A stretch of DNA of 62,539 nt, taken from Saprospirales bacterium. GTDB taxonomy: Bacteria; Bacteroidota; Bacteroidia; Chitinophagales; Saprospiraceae. The translations under genes and the position numbers were made by a program. Of the stretch, positions 35,472-45,155 are shown one piece after another; the first letter of the stretch is position 1, and every line of letters starts with the position of its first letter. The stretch lies in assembly GCA_007695145.1 (NCBI GenBank), contig REEI01000098.1, positions 1-62,539 of the forward strand, read 5' to 3'. Below the pieces are notes generated by a model. That model did no database searches and was not told the origin of the DNA. It was given only the letters and a program-made list of their open reading frames with translations.

Positions 35472-36716
35472 ATGCAAAGAGTCGTAATTACAGGAGTTGG
35501 AGTGTTGAGTCCTATTGGAAATACGCCCATTGATTTTATGGAGAGCATGCAAAAGGGAATCTCCGGAGCTGGTCCCATCACTCGTTTTGATGCTGAAAAA
35601 TTCAGGACCCGATTTGCCTGCGAGTTGAAGGACTTCAATGTCAATGATCATCTCGATCGCAAGGAGGCCAGAAAACTGGATCCTTTCTCCCAGTACGCTT
35701 TGATTGTTGCTGATTCTGCGGTCCGGGATTCTGGTATCGAAATGGACAAAATCAATCCATTTATGGCTGGTGTCATTTGGGGCTCCGGCATTGGAGGACT
35801 CAAATCATTGGAAAATGAGATAGAAGACTTTGCAAGAAGCAGTGGAACGCCCAGATACAATCCATTTATGATCCCGAAAATGATCTCGGATATTGCTCCG
35901 GGACACATTTCTATCAAATACAACTTTAAGGGTATCAACTATGGCACTGTTTCTGCTTGTGCCTCTGCCAACCATGCCATGATCAATGCTTTTGACTATA
36001 TCAGGCTCGGCAAAGCCGACCTCATTATATGCGGTGGATCAGAAGCGGCCATTACCAGAACCGGCATTGGAGGATTTAGTTCTATGAAAGCTCTTTCAGA
36101 GCGAAACGACGATCCGCTGACTGCGTCCAGACCTTTTGACAAAGACCGGGACGGCTTCGTTTTGGGCGAAGGGGCAGCCGCATTTATTATGGAGAGTTAC
36201 GAACACGCCAAAAAGAGAGGCGCAAAAATATACGGTGAGGTCATCGGGTCCGGAATGACTGCTGATGCCTATCACATCACGGCACCACATCCGGACGGGA
36301 AAGGCGCTGCTCATGTAATGGAAATAGCGCTGAAGGAAGCAAAACTCAATCTTGAAGACGTGGATTACATCAATGTGCACGGCACTTCTACCCCATTGGG
36401 AGACATTGCCGAACTAAAGGCCATTGAAACGGTATTCGGGGATTACGCCCCCAAACTGAATATTTCCTCCACCAAATCAATGACAGGTCACCTGCTAGGT
36501 GCAGCAGGAGCAGTAGAAGCCCTGGCTTCCATTTTGGCCATTAACCACAATTTTATTCCCCCCACTATAAATAATTTCAACATCGACCCCGAAATCAACC
36601 CAAAGCTGAATCTTACCCTCAATGAAGCCCAGGAGCGACAGGTCAATGTGATCATGAGCAATACCTTTGGATTCGGCGGGCACAATTCAACTATCATCAT
36701 TAAAAATTTGGAGTGA
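35472..36716 (+). CDS. fabF: Beta-ketoacyl-ACP synthase II
   Basis: A 414-residue thiolase-fold condensing enzyme that extends acyl-ACP with malonyl-ACP. Catalytic Cys is in GTVSACASANHAM, and the two histidines in NVHGTSTPLGD and KSMTGHLLGAAGA (C-H-H triad). GFGGHN is the C-terminal signature. Length matches FabF (about 413). Follows acpP after the hairpin and precedes rnc by 10 bases. Confidence 0.96.
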   Translation: MQRVVITGVGVLSPIGNTPIDFMESMQKGISGAGPITRFDAEKFRTRFACELKDFNVNDHLDRKEARKLDPFSQYALIVADSAVRDSGIEMDKINPFMAGVIWGSGIGGLKSLENEIEDFARSSGTPRYNPFMIPKMISDIAPGHISIKYNFKGINYGTVSACASANHAMINAFDYIRLGKADLIICGGSEAAITRTGIGGFSSMKALSERNDDPLTASRPFDKDRDGFVLGEGAAAFIMESYEHAKKRGAKIYGEVIGSGMTADAYHITAPHPDGKGAAHVMEIALKEAKLNLEDVDYINVHGTSTPLGDIAELKAIETVFGDYAPKLNISSTKSMTGHLLGAAGAVEALASILAINHNFIPPTINNFNIDPEINPKLNLTLNEAQERQVNVIMSNTFGFGGHNSTIIIKNLE

Positions 36717-36726
36717 ACGGGTTTTG

Positions 36727-37452
36727 ATGCGCAAGGTTTACAATTTAACTCTGTCCCCCGAGCGGGAATTTGCCAGAAGCATAAAAATGATCACCGGTGT
36801 AATTCCCAGGGATATTGATTTGTACAAGGTAGCTTTCTACCACAAATCCGGCTGTAATGACAGAGAAACCGGTACCCCAAATAATGAGCGCTTAGAATTT
36901 CTCGGTGATGCCATTTTGAGTTGTGTAGTTGGTGAGTACCTATTCAAAAAATACCCCGGAGGAGACGAGGGATTCCTCACAAAGATGAGATCAAAGATTG
37001 TGAAAAGACAAACCCTAAACGACATAGCGGAGCAAATGGGTCTGGATATTCTGCTGCTGAAGTACAATCAAACTGATATCAGCAAATCGATGCTAGGGAA
37101 TGCCCTGGAAGCATTGCTGGGTGCTTTTTACCTTGAAAATGGCTACGACAAAACCAAAACCTTCATTACTAAAAAAATCATCCGGAATCAATTAGATGTC
37201 GAAAAACTGGAAAGCCTGGACGACAACTTCAAAAGTCAACTGCTGGAGCTCTGTCAGAAAACTGGGATAAAAATTACTTACAGGGTCCTTCAAAAATTTA
37301 AAAAAGACAAGCGCGATCGTTTCAAAGTGGCCGTCTATCTAAATGAGGATCAAGTGGCTACCGGAGAAGATTTCAGTAAAAAAAGCGCTGAGCAGATTGC
37401 CTCTAAAAAAGCCCTGCTCACCTTAAAGACATCCCCTTCAGAAGAGGAGTAA
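36727..37452 (+). CDS. rnc: Ribonuclease III
   Basis: A 241-residue double-strand-specific endoribonuclease for rRNA and mRNA processing. The signature NERLEFLGDAILSCVV is intact, with the second catalytic cluster NALEALLGAFYLENG. A C-terminal dsRNA-binding domain (about 170-235, KSQLLELCQKTGIKITYRVL ... SAEQIASKKAL) follows. The frame runs back into fabF to 36667, but ATG 36727 (10 bases after the fabF stop) is the sensible start. Operon with acpP-fabF. Confidence 0.95.
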   Translation: MRKVYNLTLSPEREFARSIKMITGVIPRDIDLYKVAFYHKSGCNDRETGTPNNERLEFLGDAILSCVVGEYLFKKYPGGDEGFLTKMRSKIVKRQTLNDIAEQMGLDILLLKYNQTDISKSMLGNALEALLGAFYLENGYDKTKTFITKKIIRNQLDVEKLESLDDNFKSQLLELCQKTGIKITYRVLQKFKKDKRDRFKVAVYLNEDQVATGEDFSKKSAEQIASKKALLTLKTSPSEEE

Positions 37453-38430
37453 ATGAGCATCGCCCCCGATAATATATTTCCCAAGGAAAGACTTATTGAG
37501 TATTTCGCTAACGAAAGGAGAAAAGATCGCATCGATCTCATGCAATCCGGAGCGAGAGAATTCGCCAATTGGCTGGAAGACCTCTTTTCAGAGGGAGTGT
37601 CTGCTCTTTTGCGCAGCAATAAATTTGGACTCGACTCTATCGCAGTGAGGATGGTGGATACTCAGAACGGATCAATTGCCCGAAAACTCAGATTGTTAGC
37701 CGGGGAATTAGAAAAGGATAACTGGGACGAATCAGGGGGTTTGTTACTGCTCTTTGAACTTTATACCCTGGCAAAAGCACTGTTAAAGGCGGATTCACTA
37801 CCTATTTTGATGAAAGCCGAAACCCTCTCTCTCTGTGGAATGAGTTGGAGAAAAAAAGACCTTGAGTGGGTCATCCCTGTCAATGATCAGTGGAAATGCC
37901 TTCACCATACTTTAGATTGGATAGAAAACCTCAGACTAAACACTTGTTGGATGTTGGGAAGAAAGAGTGGATTTTACGCCCAACTTAACTTTTACTCCTT
38001 CAGGTATGAGCCTTTCAGTCACAATATCAACCAGGGTGATTGCTGGGAAGGCGATTTAATTTACTACCCCTCACCCACTCCCCTCCTGGCTTATCCCTCT
38101 GAGGTATTCTATAAAATCCCGGAATCAAAATTTGCAAAATCGACAATTCCGGCAGCCAATTTAATGACTCCAATAGATGAAGTCAGCAAATCAAATCCCC
38201 TGCGTCAAGAATGGCCCCTGTTGGTTCCTGTTTATAAGATCAATACAGATGCACTGACACTACATCCTTCTTTTTCCGTAGAGAAAAAAACAAGAATTAG
38301 GAAATACCTGAAAGCAGGGAAAATGGACTGCAGTTTGTTCTTATTTGGCCTCTGGACCACCGGTGGATTCAAGGCCCTTTCGCTATTGAAAAATGGAACA
38401 ACCATTGATTTAAATGATCTCCTAAATTAA
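37453..38430 (+). CDS. SWIM-zinc-finger-family-like protein lacking the zinc finger
   Basis: A 325-residue soluble protein starting at the base after the rnc stop. By memory it resembles the long region that follows the zinc finger in SWIM zinc-finger family proteins: FANWLEDLFSEGVSAL, then a W/F-rich block, AVRMVDTQNGSIARKLRLLAGEL, LFELYTLAKAL, and later CWMLGRKSGFYAQLNFYSFRYEPF and DLIYYPSPTPLLA. The CxC...CxH SWIM finger that precedes this in typical members is absent; only about 30 residues precede the match. Role unknown; position suggests cotranscription with rnc. Confidence 0.6.
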   Translation: MSIAPDNIFPKERLIEYFANERRKDRIDLMQSGAREFANWLEDLFSEGVSALLRSNKFGLDSIAVRMVDTQNGSIARKLRLLAGELEKDNWDESGGLLLLFELYTLAKALLKADSLPILMKAETLSLCGMSWRKKDLEWVIPVNDQWKCLHHTLDWIENLRLNTCWMLGRKSGFYAQLNFYSFRYEPFSHNINQGDCWEGDLIYYPSPTPLLAYPSEVFYKIPESKFAKSTIPAANLMTPIDEVSKSNPLRQEWPLLVPVYKINTDALTLHPSFSVEKKTRIRKYLKAGKMDCSLFLFGLWTTGGFKALSLLKNGTTIDLNDLLN

Positions 38431-38545
38431 TCCTAATCCTCTCTCTGAAAGTTGTCTTTTCAAAGTTTTTTTGAGCCCCATTGGTTATCTATGAAAAAGC
38501 GAACATCACCCATTCATTGATTTTATAGATAAAAAAAATAAGGCT

Positions 38546-39514
38546 TCAAGCGCCAAATTTTGAGCGCAGGTATTTCTCCACATAATCTGCCACCCCTTCC
38601 TCCAGACTGAAAAAGGACTTTTCATACCCTGCTTTGCGCAATTTAGAAACATCTGCCTGCGTGTGGTACTGGTATGTTCCCCTGATATCTTTCGGAATGT
38701 CAATAAACTCAATTCGCGCCTCTTTTCCAAGCGCAGAAAAAACTGCATTGCCCAAATCTAAAAAAGATCTCGCATTACCGGTACCGACATTGTAAATACC
38801 ACTTTGGGGTCGCTGCACATACAGGAAGTCAAAAATATTAAGCAGGTCCACTACATATATGAAGTCGCGCATTTGCATACCATCAGCTATTTCAGGTCGA
38901 TGCGACCGAAAGAGTTTTAACCCTCCATGATCTCGTATTTGATTATAGGCGTGAAAAACAACCGATGCCATGCGTCCCTTGTGGTACTCTCTCGGTCCGT
39001 AAACATTGAAGAATTTAAGTCCATACCAGTTGGGAGGAAAGTGGGCAAGCTGCTCCAGTGCGTACAAATCGAAGCGGTGCTTGGACCAACCGTATTCATT
39101 GAGTGGTTGATAGCTCTGAATATTTTCATGCGCATCGGAGTATCCGGCGCTTCCATCGCCATAGGTAGCTGCTGACGAAGCGTAGACAAGGGGAACATTA
39201 TTCTCTGAACACCAATTCCAAATGTTCCTGCTGAAATTGAGATTCAACTCTTGAAAAATGGCCTTATTCCTTTCCGCGGTATCCGTCCTTGCTCCTAAAT
39301 GGAAGACAAAATCAACATCCGGCCTTATTCGTTCCAGCCACTTGAAAAATCCAGACCTCTCCACCCTGGTTAGTCTTGGGTATTGCTCCCAGTTTCCTCT
39401 CTTTTTCTCAACGGAAAAATCATCGACAGCCACCACGGGTCCTGCCCCTCTGGAAAACAAATGGTCAATTAGACAGCTGCCAATAAACCCTGCTCCTCCC
39501 GTGACAATAATCAT
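38546..39514 (-). CDS. hldD: ADP-L-glycero-D-manno-heptose 6-epimerase
   Basis: A 322-residue SDR epimerase. TGGAGFIGS (NAD), VFHLGARTDTAE, the catalytic YASSAATYGDG and YGWSKHRFD (YxxxK variant), YGLKFFNVYGPREYHKGRMASV, and FRSHRPEIADGMQMRDFIYV match HldD/RfaD/GmhD. YQYHTQADVSKLRKAGY is also typical. It produces the heptose for LPS inner core. Length as in E. coli (310). Downstream of gcvP on the same strand (135-base gap). Confidence 0.9.
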   Translation of the reverse strand: MIIVTGGAGFIGSCLIDHLFSRGAGPVVAVDDFSVEKKRGNWEQYPRLTRVERSGFFKWLERIRPDVDFVFHLGARTDTAERNKAIFQELNLNFSRNIWNWCSENNVPLVYASSAATYGDGSAGYSDAHENIQSYQPLNEYGWSKHRFDLYALEQLAHFPPNWYGLKFFNVYGPREYHKGRMASVVFHAYNQIRDHGGLKLFRSHRPEIADGMQMRDFIYVVDLLNIFDFLYVQRPQSGIYNVGTGNARSFLDLGNAVFSALGKEARIEFIDIPKDIRGTYQYHTQADVSKLRKAGYEKSFFSLEEGVADYVEKYLRSKFGA

Positions 39515-39649
39515 GACCTATTTTTTAGAAGCTAAATCGAAGTATCCATTGTCTCCTCCGAGCGCGTTTCAAGTCAAAAGGGACAGATCGCTTTTGGATT
39601 GAGCACACTGACTTTTCCTGTTTCAACCTTCAAATCTTATTCTCCATGT

Positions 39650-42532
39650 TTATTCCATGCTTTCATAAGCCTCCATTGGAGGGCAGGTGCAAACAAGATT
39701 TCTATCTCCGTAAGCATTGTCCACTCGTCCGACCTGCACCCAGAATTTGTGCCCGCTTTTAAGGTAGTCGAGGGGGTAGGCAGCTTTTTCCCTTGAGTAA
39801 GGATAGTCCCAGGTAATCGCAGTCAGCTCCTTCAAGGTGTGTGGGGCATTTTTAAGTACATTATTATCCTGATCGTACTCACCGCGAGCCACCTCGTCAA
39901 TTTCTTCCTTGATCTTCAACATAGCATCCACAAACAGATCCAGCTCCTCTAAACTCTCGCTTTCAGTAGGTTCTATCATGATGGTACCCGCTACCGGAAA
40001 GGATAAGGTCGGGGCGTGAAAACCGTAGTCAATCAACCTCTTTGCAACATCCTCCGCTGAGATTCCAACCGCCTTGTAGGGTCTGAGGTCTAAAATCACC
40101 TCGTGAGCGCAATGGCCGTTTTTGCCGACATAAAGCACCTCGTAAGCACTTTCGAGTCTGGCTCGTATGTAGTTGGCATTGAGGATGGCATACATAGTGG
40201 AATCTTTCAAGCCCTTCTTTCCCAATAATCGAATGTAAGCATGGGAAATAAGCAAAATACTGGCACTTCCATAGGGAGCACTTGCCACCGCCGGAATACC
40301 CTTAGGTCCACCAGTCTCTGTCAGAGGATGATTTGGCAAATAGGGCAATAGTTTGTCATTGACACAAATGGGCCCCATACCCGGCCCGCCACCACCGTGG
40401 GGGATAGCAAAAGTCTTGTGAAGATTCAAATGGCATACATCGGCATGGATATTTCCAGGATTGGTATAACCAACCTGGGCATTCATATTAGCACCATCCA
40501 TGTAAACAAGTCCTCCATTATCGTGAATAATGTCACAAATTTCAACTATAGACTCCTCAAAAACCCCGTGAGTGGACGGATAGGTAACCATGAGGGCCGA
40601 GAGCCTTTCGCTGTATTTTTCAGCCTTTTCCCTAAGATCGCCTAAATCAACATTACCATTTTCATCGCATTTCACAACCACCACTTGCATACCTGCCATT
40701 ACTGCTGAAGCGGGATTGGTACCATGAGCAGAGGAGGGAATCAACGCCACATCTCGATTGAACGCTCCACGATCGTGATGATAAGCGCGGATCACCATAA
40801 GCCCTGCAAACTCACCTTGTGCTCCGGAATTCGGCATAAATGAACAACCTGAAAATCCGGTGATTTCACACAAATAGTTAGATAATTCTGATATCATTTG
40901 CTCATACCCCTTCATCTGATCGACAGGAGCGAAGGGGTGAATCTCAGAGAAAGCATCGTAGGAAACCGGCAGCAACTGGGTTGCAGCATTCAGCTTCATC
41001 GTACAGGACCCTAGAGGAATCATCGAATGCATCAGTGAGAGGTCTTTATTCTCCAGACTTTTAATGTAGCGCATCATTTCCGTCTCAGTGCGATACTTAT
41101 TAAAAATGGGGTGGGCCAGCCAATTGTCCTTTCTCATCATTGAATCCGGGATATTGGGGTCCATTGTTTCTGGAATTTCAACCGAAATGCCCTCTTTTCC
41201 GGCAGCAACAGCCATCAACTGATATATTTCCATTAAATCCGAGCGGGTGACAGTTTCATCAAGACTGATTTGAACGAGATTCTCCCTGTAAAAAAAGTTG
41301 ATTTTGTATTCCTCTGAAACTTCCTTTACTCTGGCAATCAATGCATCATCCAGCTCATAACAGAGCGTATCAAAAAAGACCTTATTTCCCTGCTCAAAAC
41401 CAATATTGGAGAGCGCATCATTCAGCCAATTAGTCTTGGCATGAATAGAAGCGGCAATAGCTCTGAGACCTTTTGGCCCATGATACACGCCATACATGCC
41501 GGCCATAATGGCGAGCAGTGCCTGGGCTGTGCAAATATTAGAGGTGGCTTTTTCCCGCTTTATATGCTGCTCCCTGGTTTGAAGCGCCATTCTGTAAGCC
41601 AGATTGCCATGCCGATCTTTAGAGACACCTATGATCCTTCCCGGAATTTGTCTTTTGAAATCCTCTTTTGTTGCAAAATACGCGGCATGAGGACCACCAG
41701 CACCCAGAGGTACTCCGAATCGCTGAGTATTACCAACAACTGCCTCAACATCCCATTCTCCCGGTGGTGAAAGCAGGCATAGAGACATGAGGTCTGCTGC
41801 CACAGCTACCATGACACCATGACCCTTAGAGCTTTCCACAAAGTCCCTGTAATCCTCGATTTCACCCCTTCCATTCGGATATTGTAAAAGCGCCCCAAAA
41901 TAAGATTCATCTATTTTATACTCCATCCAGTTGCCAACAGAAATTTCTATCCCAAGAGGCAGTGCCCTTGACCTCAAAACATCGAGAGTCTGTGGAAAAA
42001 CATTGATATCGACAAAGAACTTCTTTCGATTCTCCTTTTTAAACTTGCGTTGCGAAAGTGCGAAAAACATCCCCATTGCCTCAGCTGCTGCTGTGCCTTC
42101 ATCCAAAAGGGAAGCATTCGCCACGGGCAGACCGGTCAATTCTGAAACCATCGTCTGGAAATTGAGTAAGGCCTCAAGCCGCCCCTGACTTATTTCAGCC
42201 TGATAAGGTGTATATTGGGTATACCAACCTGGATTGTTAAAAATATTTCTCAGGATTACAGAGGGCGTTATGGTGTTGGAGTATCCCAATCCAATGTAGG
42301 AGCGAAAGACTTTATTCTTGGCGCCAATGGATCGAATCATCCTTATGTATTCGTGTTCATTCAGTGCAGAAGGTACGTCCAGTTCCTTTTTGATGCGAAT
42401 ATGAGCGGGGATGACCTCGTCGATCAATTGCTCCGCAGACTCGACTCCTACAGCTTTAAACATTTTTTCATGATCAGCTTCCCAAATGCCTATATGGCGG
42501 TTTGAAAATTTATCCGGATGCAGCAAATTCAT
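39650..42532 (-). CDS. gcvP: Glycine dehydrogenase (aminomethyl-transferring), P protein
   Basis: A 960-residue single-chain P protein of the glycine cleavage system. It decarboxylates glycine and transfers aminomethyl to the H protein lipoyl arm. Start FSNRHIGIWEADHEKMFKAVGV, YIGLGYSNTITPSVILRNIFNNPGWYTQYTPYQAEISQGRLE, the glycine-rich VGNTQRFGVPLGAGGPHAAYFA, and the PLP lysine in HLNLHKTFAIPHGGGGPGMGPI are all present. The one-chain form is typical of Bacteroidota. gcvT and gcvH are not in this window. Lies 56 bases after metK. Confidence 0.96.
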   Translation of the reverse strand: MNLLHPDKFSNRHIGIWEADHEKMFKAVGVESAEQLIDEVIPAHIRIKKELDVPSALNEHEYIRMIRSIGAKNKVFRSYIGLGYSNTITPSVILRNIFNNPGWYTQYTPYQAEISQGRLEALLNFQTMVSELTGLPVANASLLDEGTAAAEAMGMFFALSQRKFKKENRKKFFVDINVFPQTLDVLRSRALPLGIEISVGNWMEYKIDESYFGALLQYPNGRGEIEDYRDFVESSKGHGVMVAVAADLMSLCLLSPPGEWDVEAVVGNTQRFGVPLGAGGPHAAYFATKEDFKRQIPGRIIGVSKDRHGNLAYRMALQTREQHIKREKATSNICTAQALLAIMAGMYGVYHGPKGLRAIAASIHAKTNWLNDALSNIGFEQGNKVFFDTLCYELDDALIARVKEVSEEYKINFFYRENLVQISLDETVTRSDLMEIYQLMAVAAGKEGISVEIPETMDPNIPDSMMRKDNWLAHPIFNKYRTETEMMRYIKSLENKDLSLMHSMIPLGSCTMKLNAATQLLPVSYDAFSEIHPFAPVDQMKGYEQMISELSNYLCEITGFSGCSFMPNSGAQGEFAGLMVIRAYHHDRGAFNRDVALIPSSAHGTNPASAVMAGMQVVVVKCDENGNVDLGDLREKAEKYSERLSALMVTYPSTHGVFEESIVEICDIIHDNGGLVYMDGANMNAQVGYTNPGNIHADVCHLNLHKTFAIPHGGGGPGMGPICVNDKLLPYLPNHPLTETGGPKGIPAVASAPYGSASILLISHAYIRLLGKKGLKDSTMYAILNANYIRARLESAYEVLYVGKNGHCAHEVILDLRPYKAVGISAEDVAKRLIDYGFHAPTLSFPVAGTIMIEPTESESLEELDLFVDAMLKIKEEIDEVARGEYDQDNNVLKNAPHTLKELTAITWDYPYSREKAAYPLDYLKSGHKFWVQVGRVDNAYGDRNLVCTCPPMEAYESME

Positions 42533-42588
42533 ATTTACAGGTTTTGTATTAAAATTTAGTGATTAAACAACCGGTAGCTAAGACCAGT

Positions 42589-43854
42589 TTACAATTTAAA
42601 TTCAGTTCGAATATCCGCCACTCTATCCAGCTTCTCCCAGGTAAATAGCTCTACTTCCTTTTCCAACGAAACACCACCATTGTGGCCATTAGAAGGGAAG
42701 GATTTTTTTACAGTACTGTGACTGCGACCCATGTGGCCGTATGCCGCTGTTTCAAAATAGATAGGATTCCTCAGTTTCAGATTCTTCTCGATATGGAAGG
42801 GTCTCAACTCAAATAATTCATTGATCTTGCGGCTAATCTCATGATCGCTCAAACCAACTTTAGAGGTACCGTAGGTGTTTACATAAATTCCTACAGGATC
42901 AGCTACACCGATGGCATAGCTCAATTGCACCAATAATTCGTCAGCCACACCTGCCTTCACCAGATTTTTTGCAATATGTCTAGCCGCATAAGCTGCTGAA
43001 CGATCTACCTTACTTGGATCCTTACCGGAAAAAGCACCTCCTCCGTGAGCACCCTTTCCTCCATAGGTGTCGACAATAATTTTTCTCCCGGTAAGTCCGG
43101 TATCTGCATGCGGTCCTCCCTCCACAAATCTGCCCGTAGGGTTGATGGCAAACTTGATATCGTTATTGAATAACTTCCGGATGCTGTCCGAACAATTGTC
43201 GAAGACCCTCGGCAACAAAATGGTTTTTATATCAGACCTAATTTTACTTAGCATCACCTCATTGTCCTGTTCAAAAGGATCGTGTTGAGTTGAAATCACA
43301 ATGGTATCAATGCGCTTGGGCCGGTGTGCATCATCGTACTCAATGGTTACCTGAGATTTTGAATCCGGCCTTAAATAGGAAATCACATCCCCTTCACGTC
43401 GCATTTCTGCCATCTCCATCAAAATGCGATGGGACAAAAAGAGGGGCAAAGGAATAAGATCGTCACTCTCTGAAGTCGCATATCCAAACATCATGCCCTG
43501 ATCGCCCGCGCCCTGATCTTCAGGCCTGGTGCGCTCTACTCCCATATTGATGTCGGGAGACTGCTCGTGGATGGCCGTCAGAATTCCACAAGAATCACCG
43601 ACAAATTTATACTCGCTGCGTGTGTAACCGATATTGTTGATGACCTCGCGTATTACCTTTTCCAGATCGACATAAGCTTTAGATTTTACCTCTCCTGCCA
43701 CAATTACCTGTCCTGTGGTTACAAGGGTCTCACAAGCAACTTTAGACTGTGGGTCAAAGGCGATAAACTGATCGAGAATGGCATCGGAAATCTGGTCTGC
43801 AACCTTGTCGGGATGTCCTTCGGAAACAGACTCTGAAGTGAATAGGTATGACAT
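42589..43854 (-). CDS. metK: S-adenosylmethionine synthase
   Basis: A 421-residue SAM synthetase: methionine + ATP to SAM. Motifs: SVSEGHPDKVADQISDAILD, GAGDQGMMFGYA, the phosphate loop GGGAFSGKDPSKVDRSAAYAARH and GRFVEGGPHADTGLTGRK. All are intact, and length is slightly long for the family (about 384-420). A promoter lies at 43883-43913, giving a leader of about 22 bases, too short for a SAM riboswitch. Upstream of gcvP on the same strand. Confidence 0.96.
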   Translation of the reverse strand: MSYLFTSESVSEGHPDKVADQISDAILDQFIAFDPQSKVACETLVTTGQVIVAGEVKSKAYVDLEKVIREVINNIGYTRSEYKFVGDSCGILTAIHEQSPDINMGVERTRPEDQGAGDQGMMFGYATSESDDLIPLPLFLSHRILMEMAEMRREGDVISYLRPDSKSQVTIEYDDAHRPKRIDTIVISTQHDPFEQDNEVMLSKIRSDIKTILLPRVFDNCSDSIRKLFNNDIKFAINPTGRFVEGGPHADTGLTGRKIIVDTYGGKGAHGGGAFSGKDPSKVDRSAAYAARHIAKNLVKAGVADELLVQLSYAIGVADPVGIYVNTYGTSKVGLSDHEISRKINELFELRPFHIEKNLKLRNPIYFETAAYGHMGRSHSTVKKSFPSNGHNGGVSLEKEVELFTWEKLDRVADIRTEFKL

Positions 43855-43882
43855 AATTTAGTAGGTATTTTAAAAAGTGGGT

Positions 43883-43913
43883 CAAAATTAAGAAAGTCTC
43901 TGCAACTTTCCAA
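43883..43913 (-). promoter_or_regulatory. Promoter of metK
   Basis: On the minus strand: TTG (43913-43911), a 20-base spacer, exact TAnnTTTG (TAATTTTG, 43890-43883). Same spacing as acpP and the tRNA-Val promoters. Confidence 0.65.
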
Positions 43914-44000
43914 TGGAATATTCTGAAACCAAAATAAATATGGAAGGTTTCTGAGTACGCGCCAAAAATGCTAAGATTAATTCGACTAAGGAGGTAAAAA

Positions 44001-44123
44001 ATGATAGAAAGACTGGTGAAGGAGTTGAACAGTGAATTTACTTAAACCCTTGCGGTTGGTTGGCTTGCTTTAAACATACTTCTGTTTTGGGCCATAGTTG
44101 AATTCAAGTGCGCTATTATCTAA
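44001..44123 (+). pseudogene. Possible small membrane protein split by in-frame TAA
   Basis: A strong Shine-Dalgarno-like GGAGG lies nine bases before an ATG. Fourteen codons (MIERLVKELNSEFT) run to TAA at 44043-44045, and the same frame continues for 25 codons with a hydrophobic stretch (LAVGWLALNILLFWAIVEF) to TAA 44121-44123. If codon 15 were sense, this would be a 40-residue single-TM protein. It matches nothing I recognise and may be coincidence. Confidence 0.25.
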
Positions 44124-44153
44124 ATATCTGTGCTGCTGGCACAATCAAGGCCG

Positions 44154-45155
44154 TTACCTGGAAGCCATGAGAAAGTCCTTCCCCTCAACATACTCAGCCT
44201 TTCTCAGGTAGTCCCTGATATTGTCCGTGGCACCCCTCGATGAAACAAAGTTCACGATAAAAATTCGGCCTGGTGGTGGAATCTCCCTGAATGAAATACA
44301 AGGATAGGAATTGGTCTTATCGGAAAAAAGGTCAATAAATCCCTCAATTTTTACGCTCCCCTGCTCCAAATGTGAAGCCCGGCGTCTGGAAACTCTTCCA
44401 GCCCCCCAAATCCAAATGGGCATATTGACCTTCTCTCGTAACCAATTGCTCAAATAGTGAGATTTCATCTTCCAGAATGCCTCATTACTATACCTTTGGT
44501 CAGTTCGGGATAATCTTTCTGAATGATCCGTCCAGGTGAACAAGACCTCTTTGACTTTTTCCATCCTGACCCCCCTTTCCAGCCATCGCAACCAGAGCTC
44601 ATAGTCTTCGGGAAAATCACCCTTGCGGTATGCTCCAAATCTATGAATCAATTCTGCCCTAAACATGACTGTAGGATGTGGAAGTGGTGACTCAGCAAAC
44701 CTCTGTAGAAATATATCTCCTTTACTGCACAAACCATTTACCCAATTGACATAAGCGCTCATACCTCTACCATCCATTTCATGGAATCTTGAATAACTCA
44801 CCAGGCAGGAAACGAGTCCAATTTCGTTTTTTTCTTCAAGGAGATCGTATTGTTTTTCCAACCTGGTGGGATGACTGAGGTCATCGGCATCCATTCTTGC
44901 AATTATGCCGGACCCGGATTCCTTAAGTCCAGTGTTTAGGGCATCAACAATCCCATTTCCATTAGCGGAAATCACCTTAATGCGCTGGTCCTTCCGCGAA
45001 TACTCCATAGCTATAGACCGGGATTTATCCCCTGAAGAATCATCTATTACCAGCAACTCCCAGTCCTCAAAGGTCTGAGAAATAATCGACTCTATGGCAT
45101 CAGCAAGCGTGGCCGATGCATTTCTCACGGGAAGGATTACGGAAACTGAAGCCAT
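44154..45155 (-). CDS. Glycosyltransferase family 2 with C-terminal Rossmann-like segment
   Basis: A 333-residue GT2. VSVILPVRNASATLADAIESIISQTFEDWELLVIDDSS and the DxD-type ARMDADDLSHPTR fix the family; FPEDYELWLRWLERG gives the ED base motif. From about residue 243 there is a second unit, PIWIWGAGRVSRRRASHLEQG ... IEGFIDLFSD ... RIFIVNFVSSRGATDNIRDYL, like the small Rossmann-type domain found after some surface-polysaccharide transferases. Cytosolic. Acceptor unknown. It stands alone, with the possible small membrane ORF convergent and a long gap before its start. Confidence 0.85.
   Translation of the reverse strand: MASVSVILPVRNASATLADAIESIISQTFEDWELLVIDDSSGDKSRSIAMEYSRKDQRIKVISANGNGIVDALNTGLKESGSGIIARMDADDLSHPTRLEKQYDLLEEKNEIGLVSCLVSYSRFHEMDGRGMSAYVNWVNGLCSKGDIFLQRFAESPLPHPTVMFRAELIHRFGAYRKGDFPEDYELWLRWLERGVRMEKVKEVLFTWTDHSERLSRTDQRYSNEAFWKMKSHYLSNWLREKVNMPIWIWGAGRVSRRRASHLEQGSVKIEGFIDLFSDKTNSYPCISFREIPPPGRIFIVNFVSSRGATDNIRDYLRKAEYVEGKDFLMASR

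Noticed and set aside
38520-38560. Terminator at the 3' end of hldD
   Set aside because: The possible GGC/GCC hairpin overlaps the stop codon and has a bulge; too weak to call.
42533-42588. Glycine riboswitch before gcvP
   Set aside because: Only 56 bases separate metK and gcvP and no tandem aptamer pattern is present.
43855-43882. SAM riboswitch before metK
   Set aside because: The promoter places initiation about 22 bases before the ATG, which is too short for any SAM riboswitch, and no fold was seen.
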